A stretch of 14,602 bases of DNA from an uncultured Anaerolineaceae bacterium (GCA_937894825.1 CALCQT010000322.1:1-14602), one strand, 5' to 3'; positions 1 to 6,736 are shown, counted from the first letter of the stretch. Translations and numbers: made by a program. Notes: generated by a model from the letters alone, not told the origin.

Positions 1-299
1 TCTATAAGACGAAAGAAGTCGGGCAGAAACTCTCCGCGGCCGCGCTTGAAACGCCCGTCGCCGTGATGGAAACCGCCGGCGAAGGCGGCGCCTGGGGCAT
101 CTCACTGTTGGCAGCGTATGCAACCCGCAAAGATGAAGGTGAAACGCTTGAACATTATCTGGACGAGAAGGTCTTTGCCGAGATGCAAGGTTCAGTCATC
201 GCGCCAGAGGCGGCAGATATTGAAAGTTTCAAGACATTCATGACTGTCTATACGAAAGGATTGGCCATCGAGCGGGCTGCAGTAGAATCACTTAAATAA
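1..299 (+). CDS. FGGY-family carbohydrate kinase, C-terminal fragment (partial at left edge)
   Basis: This is the last ~99 residues of a sugar kinase, read in frame from base 3 and ending in TAA at 297-299. The visible part contains METAGEGGAWGISLLAAY, the glycine-rich segment near the C-terminus of FGGY kinases of the xylulokinase/L-ribulokinase branch, where the second actin-like domain completes the ATP site. The following segment (LEHYLDEKVFAEM, then a helix ending in ESLK) matches the usual tail of that branch. The N-terminal sugar-binding domain is outside the window, so the sugar cannot be told from sequence; a pentulose is the best guess from the tail. It converges on the ABC sugar importer operon, which fits a shared catabolic role. 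Family assignment is fairly sure, substrate is not. Confidence 0.8.
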   Translation, partial: YKTKEVGQKLSAAALETPVAVMETAGEGGAWGISLLAAYATRKDEGETLEHYLDEKVFAEMQGSVIAPEAADIESFKTFMTVYTKGLAIERAAVESLK

Positions 300-306
300 T
301 TTGGCA

Positions 307-344
307 TAAAAATTGGTGAGAACCTGATACAGGCTCTCACCAAT
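307..344 (-). terminator. Intrinsic terminator of the sugar-importer operon
   Basis: Inverted repeat with arms at 312-326 and 330-344 (15 pairs, loop of 3). All pairs are Watson-Crick except one, at 322/334, which reads as G-U in the minus-strand RNA and A-C in the plus-strand RNA. On the minus strand the stem is followed by a U-run (the A-run 308-312 on +). On the plus strand no U-run follows. It therefore ends the minus-strand transcript leaving the binding-protein gene (stop at 404-406), and lies just after the kinase stop, so it also insulates the kinase gene. Confidence 0.85.
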
Positions 345-403
345 AAAAGAACAAAAAGTCAGGCTCCGATCGTCGGAATCAACAATCGAAAACACACTCC
401 GGA

Positions 404-1759
404 TTATTCAAATTTCTCGGCAGTCGCCTGAAGCGTGGAGGCAACATCGGCGCCGCCAATCATGACGCTCTTCCACATATTTCCAATCTCCTCAGCAAAC
501 TGGCCTGCCTCAGCAAAAGCAACGTCAAACCGCATCCAATCCATCATTTCAAGCGCGGCATTCACAGCAGACGCCTTATAGTAAGACGGTGAATCGACGG
601 AAGACGTCAAGAAAGCCTGATACGCCGCATCCGCTACCATCGACTGGCTGATAGGCAAGTTGCCGGTGTTGATGAGCCATTCGCTGTTCTGTTCGGCGCC
701 GCTCAGATATTTGATCAGTAACCAGCCCGCCACACGCTGTTCCGGCGTTGCGTTGGAGAAGATGGCATAGTTTTCGCCTTTCATGAAAGCCACCGGATTC
801 GCCGCGTCCTTTTGCGGAACCGGGGCGATGCCGACTTCAAAATCCTGATGACCGGACGCCACATTCGGCACAGCGTATTGAATGCCGGCCGCTGCGCCTA
901 CAAACATGTAGCATTCTTCCATCACAAAACCGTTGCTGCTGTTATTTCCGCCGGCGCTCGGCATCAAAGCCGGCAGCGTAAAATATCCCAGATCCATGTT
1001 TTCACGATAGAAATTCAGCGCATCCAGTGAAGCCTGATTATTGATATCAATCAAACCGTCCGCGGTTACATATGCGCTGCCCCATTGCGTGGACAGGGTT
1101 TTGAACGCCGCTTCGCCGTAAGAAGTATCGTAACTGAAGCCGGGTTTTCCGGTTTCTTCAAAGATCACTTTACTGTATTCAACCACCTGATCCCAGGTTG
1201 CCGGCGCTTCCCAGCCATGGGCATCAAAGAACGTTTTGTTATAGACAAAAATATCGGTGGTTTTTTTGTTGGTAGGAAAACCATAGAGCGTTCCCTCGCC
1301 ACCCAAACTAATCACTTCCGCTAAATATGGGGCGAAGAAGTCGGTTTTCTCTTCTTCGGAAAAACCAATTGTCGGGCTATCATAATAGTCGGACAGATCA
1401 ACAACGGCCTCACTGGCAATATATTCCGGGAAGATCGGATCGTTCAGATTGGACAGGGTCGGGGTAGTACCCGAAACGATATTTTGGGTCAGTTTGGCTA
1501 TCAGTTCAGTGATCGGCCCCTGATTGGAAAAATCCACCGAGATATTCGGATAGGCTTCCTGGAAAGCGTTGACCATCGCCTCCAGATAAGGGAAATTCGC
1601 CTGTCCTGTTCCGGTCCAAAAGGAAATTTCCACAGAACCCTCACCCGTCAGAACTTTTTGCGCAGCATCTTCGATCTCTGAAGAAACCGCCTGTACCGGA
1701 ATGACGCCAAACAATACAATAACCAATAAACAATAAATCACAACATTCTTAATCTTCAT
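404..1759 (-). CDS. Carbohydrate ABC transporter substrate-binding protein (CUT1 / family 1)
   Basis: Extracytoplasmic sugar-binding protein of 451 residues. It delivers the solute to the two permeases encoded just upstream in the operon. Residues 1-24 form a Sec signal peptide (two Lys, a hydrophobic run, then VQA before the mature VSSEIEDAA). There is no lipobox cysteine, so it should be a free periplasmic protein. The mature start, with EISFWTGTGQANFPYLEAMVNAFQ, matches the first lobe of UgpB/MalE-like proteins, and GENYAIFSNATPEQRVAGWLLIKYLSG is the typical hinge and C-lobe segment. The ATG at 1757-1759 is chosen because AGGAG lies 6 bases upstream; a TTG at 1804 would add 15 unlikely residues. 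It is the last gene of the operon, 54 bases after the permease and directly before a strong terminator. The ligand is unknown; oligosaccharides, polyols and glycerol-phosphate esters are all used by this family. Confidence 0.9.
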   Translation of the reverse strand: MKIKNVVIYCLLVIVLFGVIPVQAVSSEIEDAAQKVLTGEGSVEISFWTGTGQANFPYLEAMVNAFQEAYPNISVDFSNQGPITELIAKLTQNIVSGTTPTLSNLNDPIFPEYIASEAVVDLSDYYDSPTIGFSEEEKTDFFAPYLAEVISLGGEGTLYGFPTNKKTTDIFVYNKTFFDAHGWEAPATWDQVVEYSKVIFEETGKPGFSYDTSYGEAAFKTLSTQWGSAYVTADGLIDINNQASLDALNFYRENMDLGYFTLPALMPSAGGNNSSNGFVMEECYMFVGAAAGIQYAVPNVASGHQDFEVGIAPVPQKDAANPVAFMKGENYAIFSNATPEQRVAGWLLIKYLSGAEQNSEWLINTGNLPISQSMVADAAYQAFLTSSVDSPSYYKASAVNAALEMMDWMRFDVAFAEAGQFAEEIGNMWKSVMIGGADVASTLQATAEKFE

Positions 1760-1813
1760 TTTTTCTCCTAGAAAAATCTCTGTCTTTCGAGCAGAGTTAA
1801 CCAACTAAATTTC

Positions 1814-2641
1814 TCACCCCTTGATTCCTCCCCGGGTAATTCCGGAAAAGATGTATTTCCGCAGCGCGATAAAGATCAAAATTAATGGAATGGTAACGAG
1901 TGTCGCAGCCGCCATCTGCAGCTCGTACTGGATGCTGCCGGTACTCGTTGTAAACGCGTTTTTGAGCCCATTCGAAATCAAACGCAGATTATCCTGCGTC
2001 GTGACCAGATTCGGCCATGCGTACGTGTCCCAAATCCAGATCATCGAAAGCAGCATGGTCGTAAGAATCGTCGGTTTGGCGACCGGCAGCACCACTTTCC
2101 AGAGATATCTGAAATTGCCCAGTCCATCGATCCTGGCGGCGATATACAAATCTTCCGGGATCTGTTTCATCGTCTGCCGCAACAGGAAAATATTGAAAGC
2201 GTTCACGCAATACGGAAGAATCAATGCCCGAAAGGTATTAAGCCATTTCAGTTTTGCGATCGTCATGAAATTCGTAATGATCATAATTTCCTGCGGCAGC
2301 ATCACCGCAATCAGGACGACAGCGAAAAGAAAATCCCGCCCGCGAAATGTTAACCGTGCGAAAGCGTAGGCGGACAGAACACTGATTGCCGTACTGATCA
2401 GGACGACAAAAATGGAAACAATCAGCGTGTTCAAAAAGTACCGTATCAATGGCTCAGCCCGCACCGCTTTGGCAAAGTTGTCAAAATGGTATATCTTCGG
2501 TAATAACATCGGCGGAATATGGAGCGCTTCCGCTTCGCTTTTCAAAGCGGTTCCCAGCATCCAAAAGAAGGGGATGAGCACCATGACAGCGACCGCCGCC
2601 AGCAAAAAGTAGTTTACAGTCTTCATCAGTGTCTTTCTCAT
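1814..2641 (-). CDS. Carbohydrate ABC transporter permease, MalG/UgpE type
   Basis: Inner-membrane permease of 275 residues with about six membrane segments; the first follows MRKTLMKTVNYF. The cytoplasmic EAA loop, which docks with the ATPase, is visible as AARIDGLGNFRYLWKVVLPVAKP. The first positions of the motif (ARIDG rather than EAAxxDG) depart slightly from consensus. The C-terminus (FSGITRGGIKG) is the usual MalG-family ending. It pairs with the permease encoded immediately upstream. I choose the ATG at 2641 because it forms an ATGA overlap with the upstream stop, suggesting translational coupling. An ATG at 2626 with GAGAAAG before it is a credible alternative, and a GTG at 2656 is less likely. 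Confidence 0.92.
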   Translation of the reverse strand: MRKTLMKTVNYFLLAAVAVMVLIPFFWMLGTALKSEAEALHIPPMLLPKIYHFDNFAKAVRAEPLIRYFLNTLIVSIFVVLISTAISVLSAYAFARLTFRGRDFLFAVVLIAVMLPQEIMIITNFMTIAKLKWLNTFRALILPYCVNAFNIFLLRQTMKQIPEDLYIAARIDGLGNFRYLWKVVLPVAKPTILTTMLLSMIWIWDTYAWPNLVTTQDNLRLISNGLKNAFTTSTGSIQYELQMAAATLVTIPLILIFIALRKYIFSGITRGGIKG

Positions 2642-3603
2642 TTGTAATGGACCCACTTTTTCGAGAAATAAAACTGCAGCGCGGTCAAAATAACAATGAT
2701 CAGCAGAAGAATGAACGCAGCTGCGCTGGCCTTGCTGATCGCTCCCGGAGACAAATAGTCCCCAAGCGAATCGATAATATATCCGACAATCGTGATCATC
2801 ATTTTGGAGTTATCGCCGATCGGGCCATAGGAATCACCGAACAAAGCCACTACTGACGCATAGGATTTGAGCGCCGTAATCACAGAGGTGATCAAGACAT
2901 ACATCGTTACCGGGGACAATAACGGAAAAGTTATTTTGCGAAAAATGTTCCACTGGCTCGTTCCGTCAATTTCTGCCGCCTGGCGATATTGCGGATTAAT
3001 ATTTTGCAATCCGCTCAGAAACAGGATCACCTTGAGCGACAGCCCTTGCCACAACGAGTAAATAAACAAGATGAACAGACAACGAATGTAAGAACGGGTA
3101 TAGAGGTCCGCGGAACCCGCAATCCCCACGCCGCTGATCCAGGGGACCGGATCCATGCCAAACCAGCCCAGAACCAGATTAATGAATCCGGAGTTTGTGT
3201 GAAACAACAGGGCAAACACCATCCCGGCCGCGATGATATTGGTTACCTGCGGCAGGTAATACAGTGTGGTCAGAAAATTTCTGAGCGCTTTGATCGAATT
3301 CAGCAGCAACGCCGTAACAAGCGCGGTAATCAATGAGGCGGGTACACAAATAAACGCGATGAATGCGGTATTCAGGCAGGCCCGTTGGAAAGTTTTGTCG
3401 CGAAGAATATCCAGGTAATGTCCGAAAGAAAAACCATTATAGACGCCGGTCAGAAAGCGATAGTCCAATTTCACAGATGTGATGATTGTATTAATGACCG
3501 GATAAACCGTGAAAATGACCAGCAAGACAAAAGCCGGAAGAAGATAGAAGTAAGCCTTGCGGTCATCGCTCAATGGGTTACGATCCCGTTTCATTGCTGC
3601 CAT
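2638..3603 (-). CDS. Carbohydrate ABC transporter permease, MalF/UgpA type
   Basis: Inner-membrane permease of 321 residues. A short charged N-terminus (MAAMKRDRNPLSDDRK) precedes the first membrane helix, YFYLLPAFVLLVIFTVYPVI, typical of LacF/UgpA-type subunits. The EAA loop reads AAEIDGTSQWNIFRKITFPLLSP, close to consensus. The partner permease starts inside its stop codon. The start ATG (3601-3603) has GGAG upstream and lies 13 bases inside the 3' end of the ATPase gene, so all three genes are very tightly coupled. The segment around residues 155-180 (PWISGVGIAGSADLYTR) looks like a longer extracytoplasmic loop than in most relatives. It could contact the binding protein, but this is inference. 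Confidence 0.92.
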   Translation of the reverse strand: MAAMKRDRNPLSDDRKAYFYLLPAFVLLVIFTVYPVINTIITSVKLDYRFLTGVYNGFSFGHYLDILRDKTFQRACLNTAFIAFICVPASLITALVTALLLNSIKALRNFLTTLYYLPQVTNIIAAGMVFALLFHTNSGFINLVLGWFGMDPVPWISGVGIAGSADLYTRSYIRCLFILFIYSLWQGLSLKVILFLSGLQNINPQYRQAAEIDGTSQWNIFRKITFPLLSPVTMYVLITSVITALKSYASVVALFGDSYGPIGDNSKMMITIVGYIIDSLGDYLSPGAISKASAAAFILLLIIVILTALQFYFSKKWVHYK

Positions 3604-4721
3604 ATTTTTGCTCCGTTGGAATCGAACAAATAAAGCATGCCGGGAGCCACAGTCACCATCAGCCGGTCGCCAATGGTCATGTTGTCGCTTCGTTCTTTCA
3701 CCAGCCGGATCGCGTTATCTGCATCGAATTTCGTTGTGACGACCGTGATTCCGCCATGCCGGTACATCTCGACGACTTCAAGATTGAACCGCGGCGTTCC
3801 ATTTTCTGAAACATACAGATTTTCCGGTCTGAAGCCAGCCGTGACCGGCTGATCCGCGATCGGGACATCCGGGAGAATCACCTGCCCTCCGGCGATAAAT
3901 TTGCCGTCGCTGATTTCGCCGTCAAGCATGTTGATGGGGGTCCCGCCTAAAAACCCGGCGGTGAAGCGATTAGCGGGATAATCATAGACAGCTTGTGGGT
4001 TTCCGAACTGCTGAAGAATGCCTTTTTTCATGATCGCAATCTCGTCACAAATGTTCAGCGCTTCTTCCTGGTCATGTGTCACGAAAACAGTCGTGATGCC
4101 GGTCATCTGCTGGATCCGCCGGATCTCCTCTCGGGTTTGAACACGCAGCCGTGCGTCAAGGTTGGAAAGCGGTTCGTCCAGCAAAAGGATCGAAGGTTGT
4201 TTCACAATGGTCCGCGCGATGGCGACACGTTGCTGCTGACCGCCGGACAGTTCGAAGGGTTTTCTGTCGAGGCAATCCTCAATTTCCACCAACCGTGCGG
4301 TTCGAAGGACCTCTTGCTGTACAAATTCTTTCAGTTTCGTTTTACCGTTCCCGGTTTTGTTGTGAATCGCCAGCTTCGTTTCGAGCTGTTTTCGGATCTC
4401 TTTCGAATTCACCAGTGGAAATTCGATATTCTGCTTGACCGTCAGATGCGGGTATAAAGCATAATTCTGAAAAACCATCCCCACCCCGCGCTTCTCTGGC
4501 GACAGCGTCGTAACATCCCGGTCATCAAACCAGAGTTTTCCGGAGGTGGGCTGACAGACGCCTGCGATCATGAAGAGACAGGTGGATTTGCCGCAGCCGG
4601 AGGGCCCGAGCAGCCCGACCAGTTTCCCAGAGTCGATGGTCAGATCCAACCGGTTCACGGCGGTTATTTCACCCTTCTTCATCGGAAACTTTTTTGTAAC
4701 AGACTCAAAACGAACCTCCAT
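3591..4721 (-). CDS. Sugar ABC importer ATPase, MalK/UgpC/MsmK type
   Basis: ATP-hydrolysing subunit of 376 residues driving the importer. Walker A GPSGCGKST is at 39-47, Q-loop Gln at 85, signature LSGGQ at 158-162, Walker B ILLLDEP at 178-184, D-loop NLDA at 187-190 and H-loop His at 216. All key residues are intact. Residues ~270-372 form the C-terminal TOBE/regulatory domain typical of MalK (GFRPENLYV, then a strand-rich segment). Between the Q-loop and the signature there is a Lys-rich stretch (about 105-137) that is longer than in E. coli MalK. The ATG overlaps the upstream stop as ATGA, with AAGGA 8 bases before it. An ATPase encoded inside its own operon suggests a dedicated importer, not one served by a shared ATPase. 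Confidence 0.93.
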   Translation of the reverse strand: MEVRFESVTKKFPMKKGEITAVNRLDLTIDSGKLVGLLGPSGCGKSTCLFMIAGVCQPTSGKLWFDDRDVTTLSPEKRGVGMVFQNYALYPHLTVKQNIEFPLVNSKEIRKQLETKLAIHNKTGNGKTKLKEFVQQEVLRTARLVEIEDCLDRKPFELSGGQQQRVAIARTIVKQPSILLLDEPLSNLDARLRVQTREEIRRIQQMTGITTVFVTHDQEEALNICDEIAIMKKGILQQFGNPQAVYDYPANRFTAGFLGGTPINMLDGEISDGKFIAGGQVILPDVPIADQPVTAGFRPENLYVSENGTPRFNLEVVEMYRHGGITVVTTKFDADNAIRLVKERSDNMTIGDRLMVTVAPGMLYLFDSNGAKIWQQ

Positions 4722-6304
4722 CAGTTCAATCCTTTCTTATCATGGCGAACAAGCCGAATATTGTCCGGCTGTTCACCGGAAATATTCTTTTCCTGAAGAA
4801 TTTTTTGATAAAGCAAATCACGAACATTCGCGTTCAACAAAACTTTATCCCGCCCACCGGAAAAATCGTATTCGAAAGGGCTCCCTGCCAGAAATCCGTC
4901 GACAATGACATCATAAAACGCATCTTTATGAATTGCCGTGTGATCGGCAAAAACCGCGTGAACCAGCCGCCGCCCATAGGGTTGGGTAATATCCGCGTCG
5001 ACCAAAACACCGTTAATTGCCAACGGAGACGCGCCCTCACCTTTGAGCGTCGTAAGTCCAACCTCAATATTCCGCAACAAATCACTGCCGCTAAGTTTCA
5101 TGGCGACAAGCCGGTTCGCAAATAATACTGTTTCACAAAAGTCATACCAGGGTATCGGGCCTTTTTTAAAGCCACTGCCGATCCGTCCGGAGTAAAAAAG
5201 CGCTGCCCGGTAATTCCCCGTCTCCATCATCACCCGGGTGACAAGCAAAGAAAGCGCAGTACCTTCGGGACTGATTGCATCAGAGACCGGATCCCGGTGA
5301 ACAATATCCACCTCCGCATATCCGATCACCCGGTTCATCTCAGACTCACATCGTTGCCAATAATTTTGCAGTATCCGTTTCATGAATGGGTCTTCCGGCA
5401 GGGCCAGACGATCCGGCATCAAGTCCATGGTATCCGGGATAATGTCAATGATCCTCTCATCTTCCGCTATGCGGATGGATAAGGTTGAAAATCCCCGTCC
5501 GGAACTGCCGCCGGACGCGACAGGAACACCATGAACATGGGTGTTTATGAATTGATGCCAGTGCGCCGAAAAAGCCCCCTCGATTCCCTCTGCCGACCGA
5601 CACAAATCGATCAATTCAGGGCCATAAGGCGTTCCATCCGGCAAGAAGCGCAGGCCGTAATGCGTCAATGCGATGATTACGTCGGGTTTGCCAAGCGGAT
5701 CCTGACCGTCCCGCAGATACTGGATCCAATACTTTGCGCTTTCCGTTCCGTCGGAGATCCGATACTGATCCATTCCAGGGGCAAAGTTATCCCGATCGAT
5801 GGTCTCGCTCGTCACCAACCCAATCAACGCGATTTTGATCCCATTCTGTTGACCCATCCAATAGGGATGGGCAAAATCAGCTATATCTCCCGTGGCCCTG
5901 GAATGAATATTGGCACCAAGAAAGACGAAACCGCCTTCAGACTGCCAACGCATTAGTTGCTCCGCCGAATAATAGAATTCGTGATTTCCGATGGCAGAAG
6001 CGACGGTCTGCAGTTCACGCATTGTATGCGTAACAGGGTCACCATGGAAATACTCGGAAATCGGGTTAGTAAAATAATTATCCCCGCCAAAAACAACGAT
6101 CGTATCGGGGTTTTGTGCTTTAAACGCTTTTATTGCCGCAACCAGTTTCGCACTGCCGGCCGCCCGGTTGCTTTCACGAAGAGCGGCATGAAAATCATTG
6201 ACACAGAGTATATGGACAGTCTTCCACGGGTGTTTGTCGTTATCGGGTTTTATAGATCCAAATGATCGAGTTTTACCCATGCGAAAAGAATCAGAGCGTT
6301 CCAT
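4721..6304 (-). CDS. Cytoplasmic UshA/YunD-like metallophosphoesterase (5'-nucleotidase family)
   Basis: Two-domain phosphoesterase of 527 residues. The N-terminal calcineurin-like domain carries the metal-binding motifs in order: VNDFH (35-39), GGDN (73-76), GNHEF (106-110), a THYG segment and SAHWH, with GGSSGRGF after it. The C-terminal part aligns with the 5'-nucleotidase substrate-binding domain (PEGTALSLLVTRVM, then YSGRIGSGFKKGPIPWYDF in place of the usual N-x-GGIR segment, and LFANRLVAMKLSG). The family cleaves phosphate from nucleotides, sugar-phosphodiesters or UDP-sugars. There is no signal peptide: the first 28 residues are polar. It should therefore act in the cytoplasm, like YunD and unlike exported UshA. 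The ATG at 6302-6304 has GGAGGT 6 bases upstream; a TTG at 6349 would add 15 residues without a comparable site. As first gene of a sugar-importer operon it probably dephosphorylates an imported ester. Function beyond the family is not established. Confidence 0.85.
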   Translation of the reverse strand: MERSDSFRMGKTRSFGSIKPDNDKHPWKTVHILCVNDFHAALRESNRAAGSAKLVAAIKAFKAQNPDTIVVFGGDNYFTNPISEYFHGDPVTHTMRELQTVASAIGNHEFYYSAEQLMRWQSEGGFVFLGANIHSRATGDIADFAHPYWMGQQNGIKIALIGLVTSETIDRDNFAPGMDQYRISDGTESAKYWIQYLRDGQDPLGKPDVIIALTHYGLRFLPDGTPYGPELIDLCRSAEGIEGAFSAHWHQFINTHVHGVPVASGGSSGRGFSTLSIRIAEDERIIDIIPDTMDLMPDRLALPEDPFMKRILQNYWQRCESEMNRVIGYAEVDIVHRDPVSDAISPEGTALSLLVTRVMMETGNYRAALFYSGRIGSGFKKGPIPWYDFCETVLFANRLVAMKLSGSDLLRNIEVGLTTLKGEGASPLAINGVLVDADITQPYGRRLVHAVFADHTAIHKDAFYDVIVDGFLAGSPFEYDFSGGRDKVLLNANVRDLLYQKILQEKNISGEQPDNIRLVRHDKKGLN

Positions 6305-6426
6305 ACGAAGACCTCCAAGTGCGTAAACAGGTAATAATATTTCGTTCAAAAAGGCGTTCGGCCTAATTTAATCTTGGGAAAGTTGACGGTAGCAGATTTC
6401 TGAGTTCGCCAAGTTTAAATTAGCAT

Positions 6427-6454
6427 ATTGTAATGAAAAAACACCAGATGTCAA
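6427..6454 (-). promoter_or_regulatory. Predicted sigma-70 promoter of the importer operon
   Basis: On the minus strand a perfect -35 TTGACA (6454 down to 6449) is followed after 16 bases by TACAAT (6432 down to 6427), one mismatch from TATAAT. Transcription would begin near 6420 and leave a leader of about 115 bases before the phosphoesterase ATG. Spacing of 16 is within the functional range. Position and direction fit the five-gene operon. Confidence 0.6.
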
Positions 6455-6471
6455 ATATGCTCCGTGACAGA

Positions 6472-6483
6472 TTTACGCGTAAA
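6472..6483. promoter_or_regulatory. 12-bp perfect palindrome, LacI-family-like operator
   Basis: TTTACGCGTAAA is a perfect palindrome with a central CG, the shape of many LacI/GalR-family operators controlling sugar operons. It lies 17 bases upstream of the -35 box of the leftward promoter, on the side away from the importer genes. Assignment to that family is by resemblance only; no LacI gene is in the window. Confidence 0.45.
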
Positions 6484-6529
6484 CCTGTTGATCGCATTGA
6501 TTAATTCCTGTAAAGAAAAGATCAACAGG
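6484..6529. repeat. 10-bp inverted repeat with 26-base spacer
   Basis: CCTGTTGATC (6484-6493) and GATCAACAGG (6520-6529) are exact reverse complements. The arms begin directly after the LacI-like palindrome, and their centres are 36 bases apart. It may be a pair of half-sites for a DNA-looping or oligomeric regulator, or simply a stem-loop. Confidence 0.5.
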
Positions 6530-6570
6530 ATGTAAAACAAGTATTTACGAGGAAAAAGTCAGACGCAATT

Positions 6571-6586
6571 CGTGATTGACATCACA
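6571..6586. promoter_or_regulatory. CRP/FNR-family-like binding site over the -35 box
   Basis: CGTGA-N6-TCACA matches the E. coli CRP consensus TGTGA-N6-TCACA at all but one specified base. Its symmetric core is GTGAT-N4-ATCAC. The six central bases are the -35 hexamer TTGACA of the rightward promoter. A bound protein would be centred near -32 and should block RNA polymerase, not activate it. The organism's regulator is unknown. Confidence 0.5.
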
Positions 6587-6604
6587 ATCGCAAATTGTTA
6601 TAAT
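6576..6604 (+). promoter_or_regulatory. Perfect consensus sigma-70 promoter (extended -10)
   Basis: TTGACA at 6576-6581, a 17-base spacer and TATAAT at 6599-6604, with TG at 6596-6597 forming an extended -10. This is the exact consensus in every element. Transcription should start near 6611, giving a leader of about 126 bases before the flavoenzyme ATG at 6737. A promoter this strong normally needs tight repression, which agrees with the overlapping palindromes. Confidence 0.85.
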
Positions 6605-6613
6605 TATAACAAT
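6594..6613. promoter_or_regulatory. 20-bp perfect palindrome embedding the -10 box (candidate operator)
   Basis: ATTGTTATAATTATAACAAT is its own reverse complement over all 20 bases. It covers the -10 hexamer and the expected start site of the rightward promoter. A repressor bound here would directly block promoter opening. Because of the symmetry, the opposite strand also carries an extended -10, but without a matching -35 box. Confidence 0.6.
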
Positions 6614-6617
6614 CAAA

Positions 6618-6634
6618 ACCGAACGATGTTCGGT
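6618..6634. promoter_or_regulatory. TetR-style operator (17-bp inverted repeat)
   Basis: ACCGAAC-GAT-GTTCGGT has perfect 7-bp arms around a 3-base centre, a shape common among TetR-family operators. It sits at about +8 to +24 of the predicted rightward transcript, where a bound protein would act as a roadblock. The TetR-family gene at 10894-11481, downstream of the same operon, is the natural candidate. I see no second copy in front of that gene. Confidence 0.6.
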
Positions 6635-6644
6635 AATCATCGAG

Positions 6645-6686
6645 AAGCGGTAATTCGAGATATGAGGAGAATTCCTTCCGCTTTTT
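6645..6686 (+). promoter_or_regulatory. Terminator-like fold in the leader of the flavoenzyme operon
   Basis: AAGCGG (6645-6650) pairs with CCGCTT (6678-6683), and inside it AATTC (6652-6656) pairs with GAATT (6669-6673), with an uneven internal loop. A T-run (6682-6686) follows directly. The shape resembles a weak intrinsic terminator inside the leader, possibly an attenuator. No alternative antiterminator fold or recognised riboswitch was identified, so this is tentative. Confidence 0.3.
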
Positions 6687-6736
6687 ATTCGGAGAAAATT
6701 TTCTTATTTCGAATTGCTGATTGAGAAGAGGAAAAT

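Larger units (their letters stand above)
6305..6736. other. Divergent intergenic control region (432 bases, no gene)
   Basis: No convincing coding frame is present. The stretch is AT-rich and separates the leftward importer operon from the rightward flavoenzyme/AcnX operon. It holds, from left to right: the importer ribosome binding site (6311-6316), a leftward promoter (6427-6454), a 12-bp LacI-like palindrome (6472-6483), a 10-bp inverted repeat with a 26-base spacer (6484-6529), a CRP/FNR-like palindrome (6571-6586), a consensus rightward promoter (6576-6604) with a 20-bp palindrome (6594-6613), a TetR-style inverted repeat (6618-6634), a terminator-like fold (6645-6686) and the rightward ribosome binding site. 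Such a density of symmetric elements suggests several regulators act here. Confidence 0.8.

Noticed and set aside
365..377. Small palindrome TCCGA-TCG-TCGGA near the operon end
   Set aside because: A five-pair stem next to a much stronger terminator; probably chance.
1778..1796. Weak hairpin (CTCTG/CAGAG, minus strand) with a U-run before the binding-protein gene
   Set aside because: Only five pairs with a nine-base loop. It could tune expression of the binding protein, but is too weak to call a terminator or attenuator.
6694..6703. GAAAATTTTC palindrome near the ene-reductase ribosome site
   Set aside because: A short A/T-only palindrome in an AT-rich leader is expected by chance.
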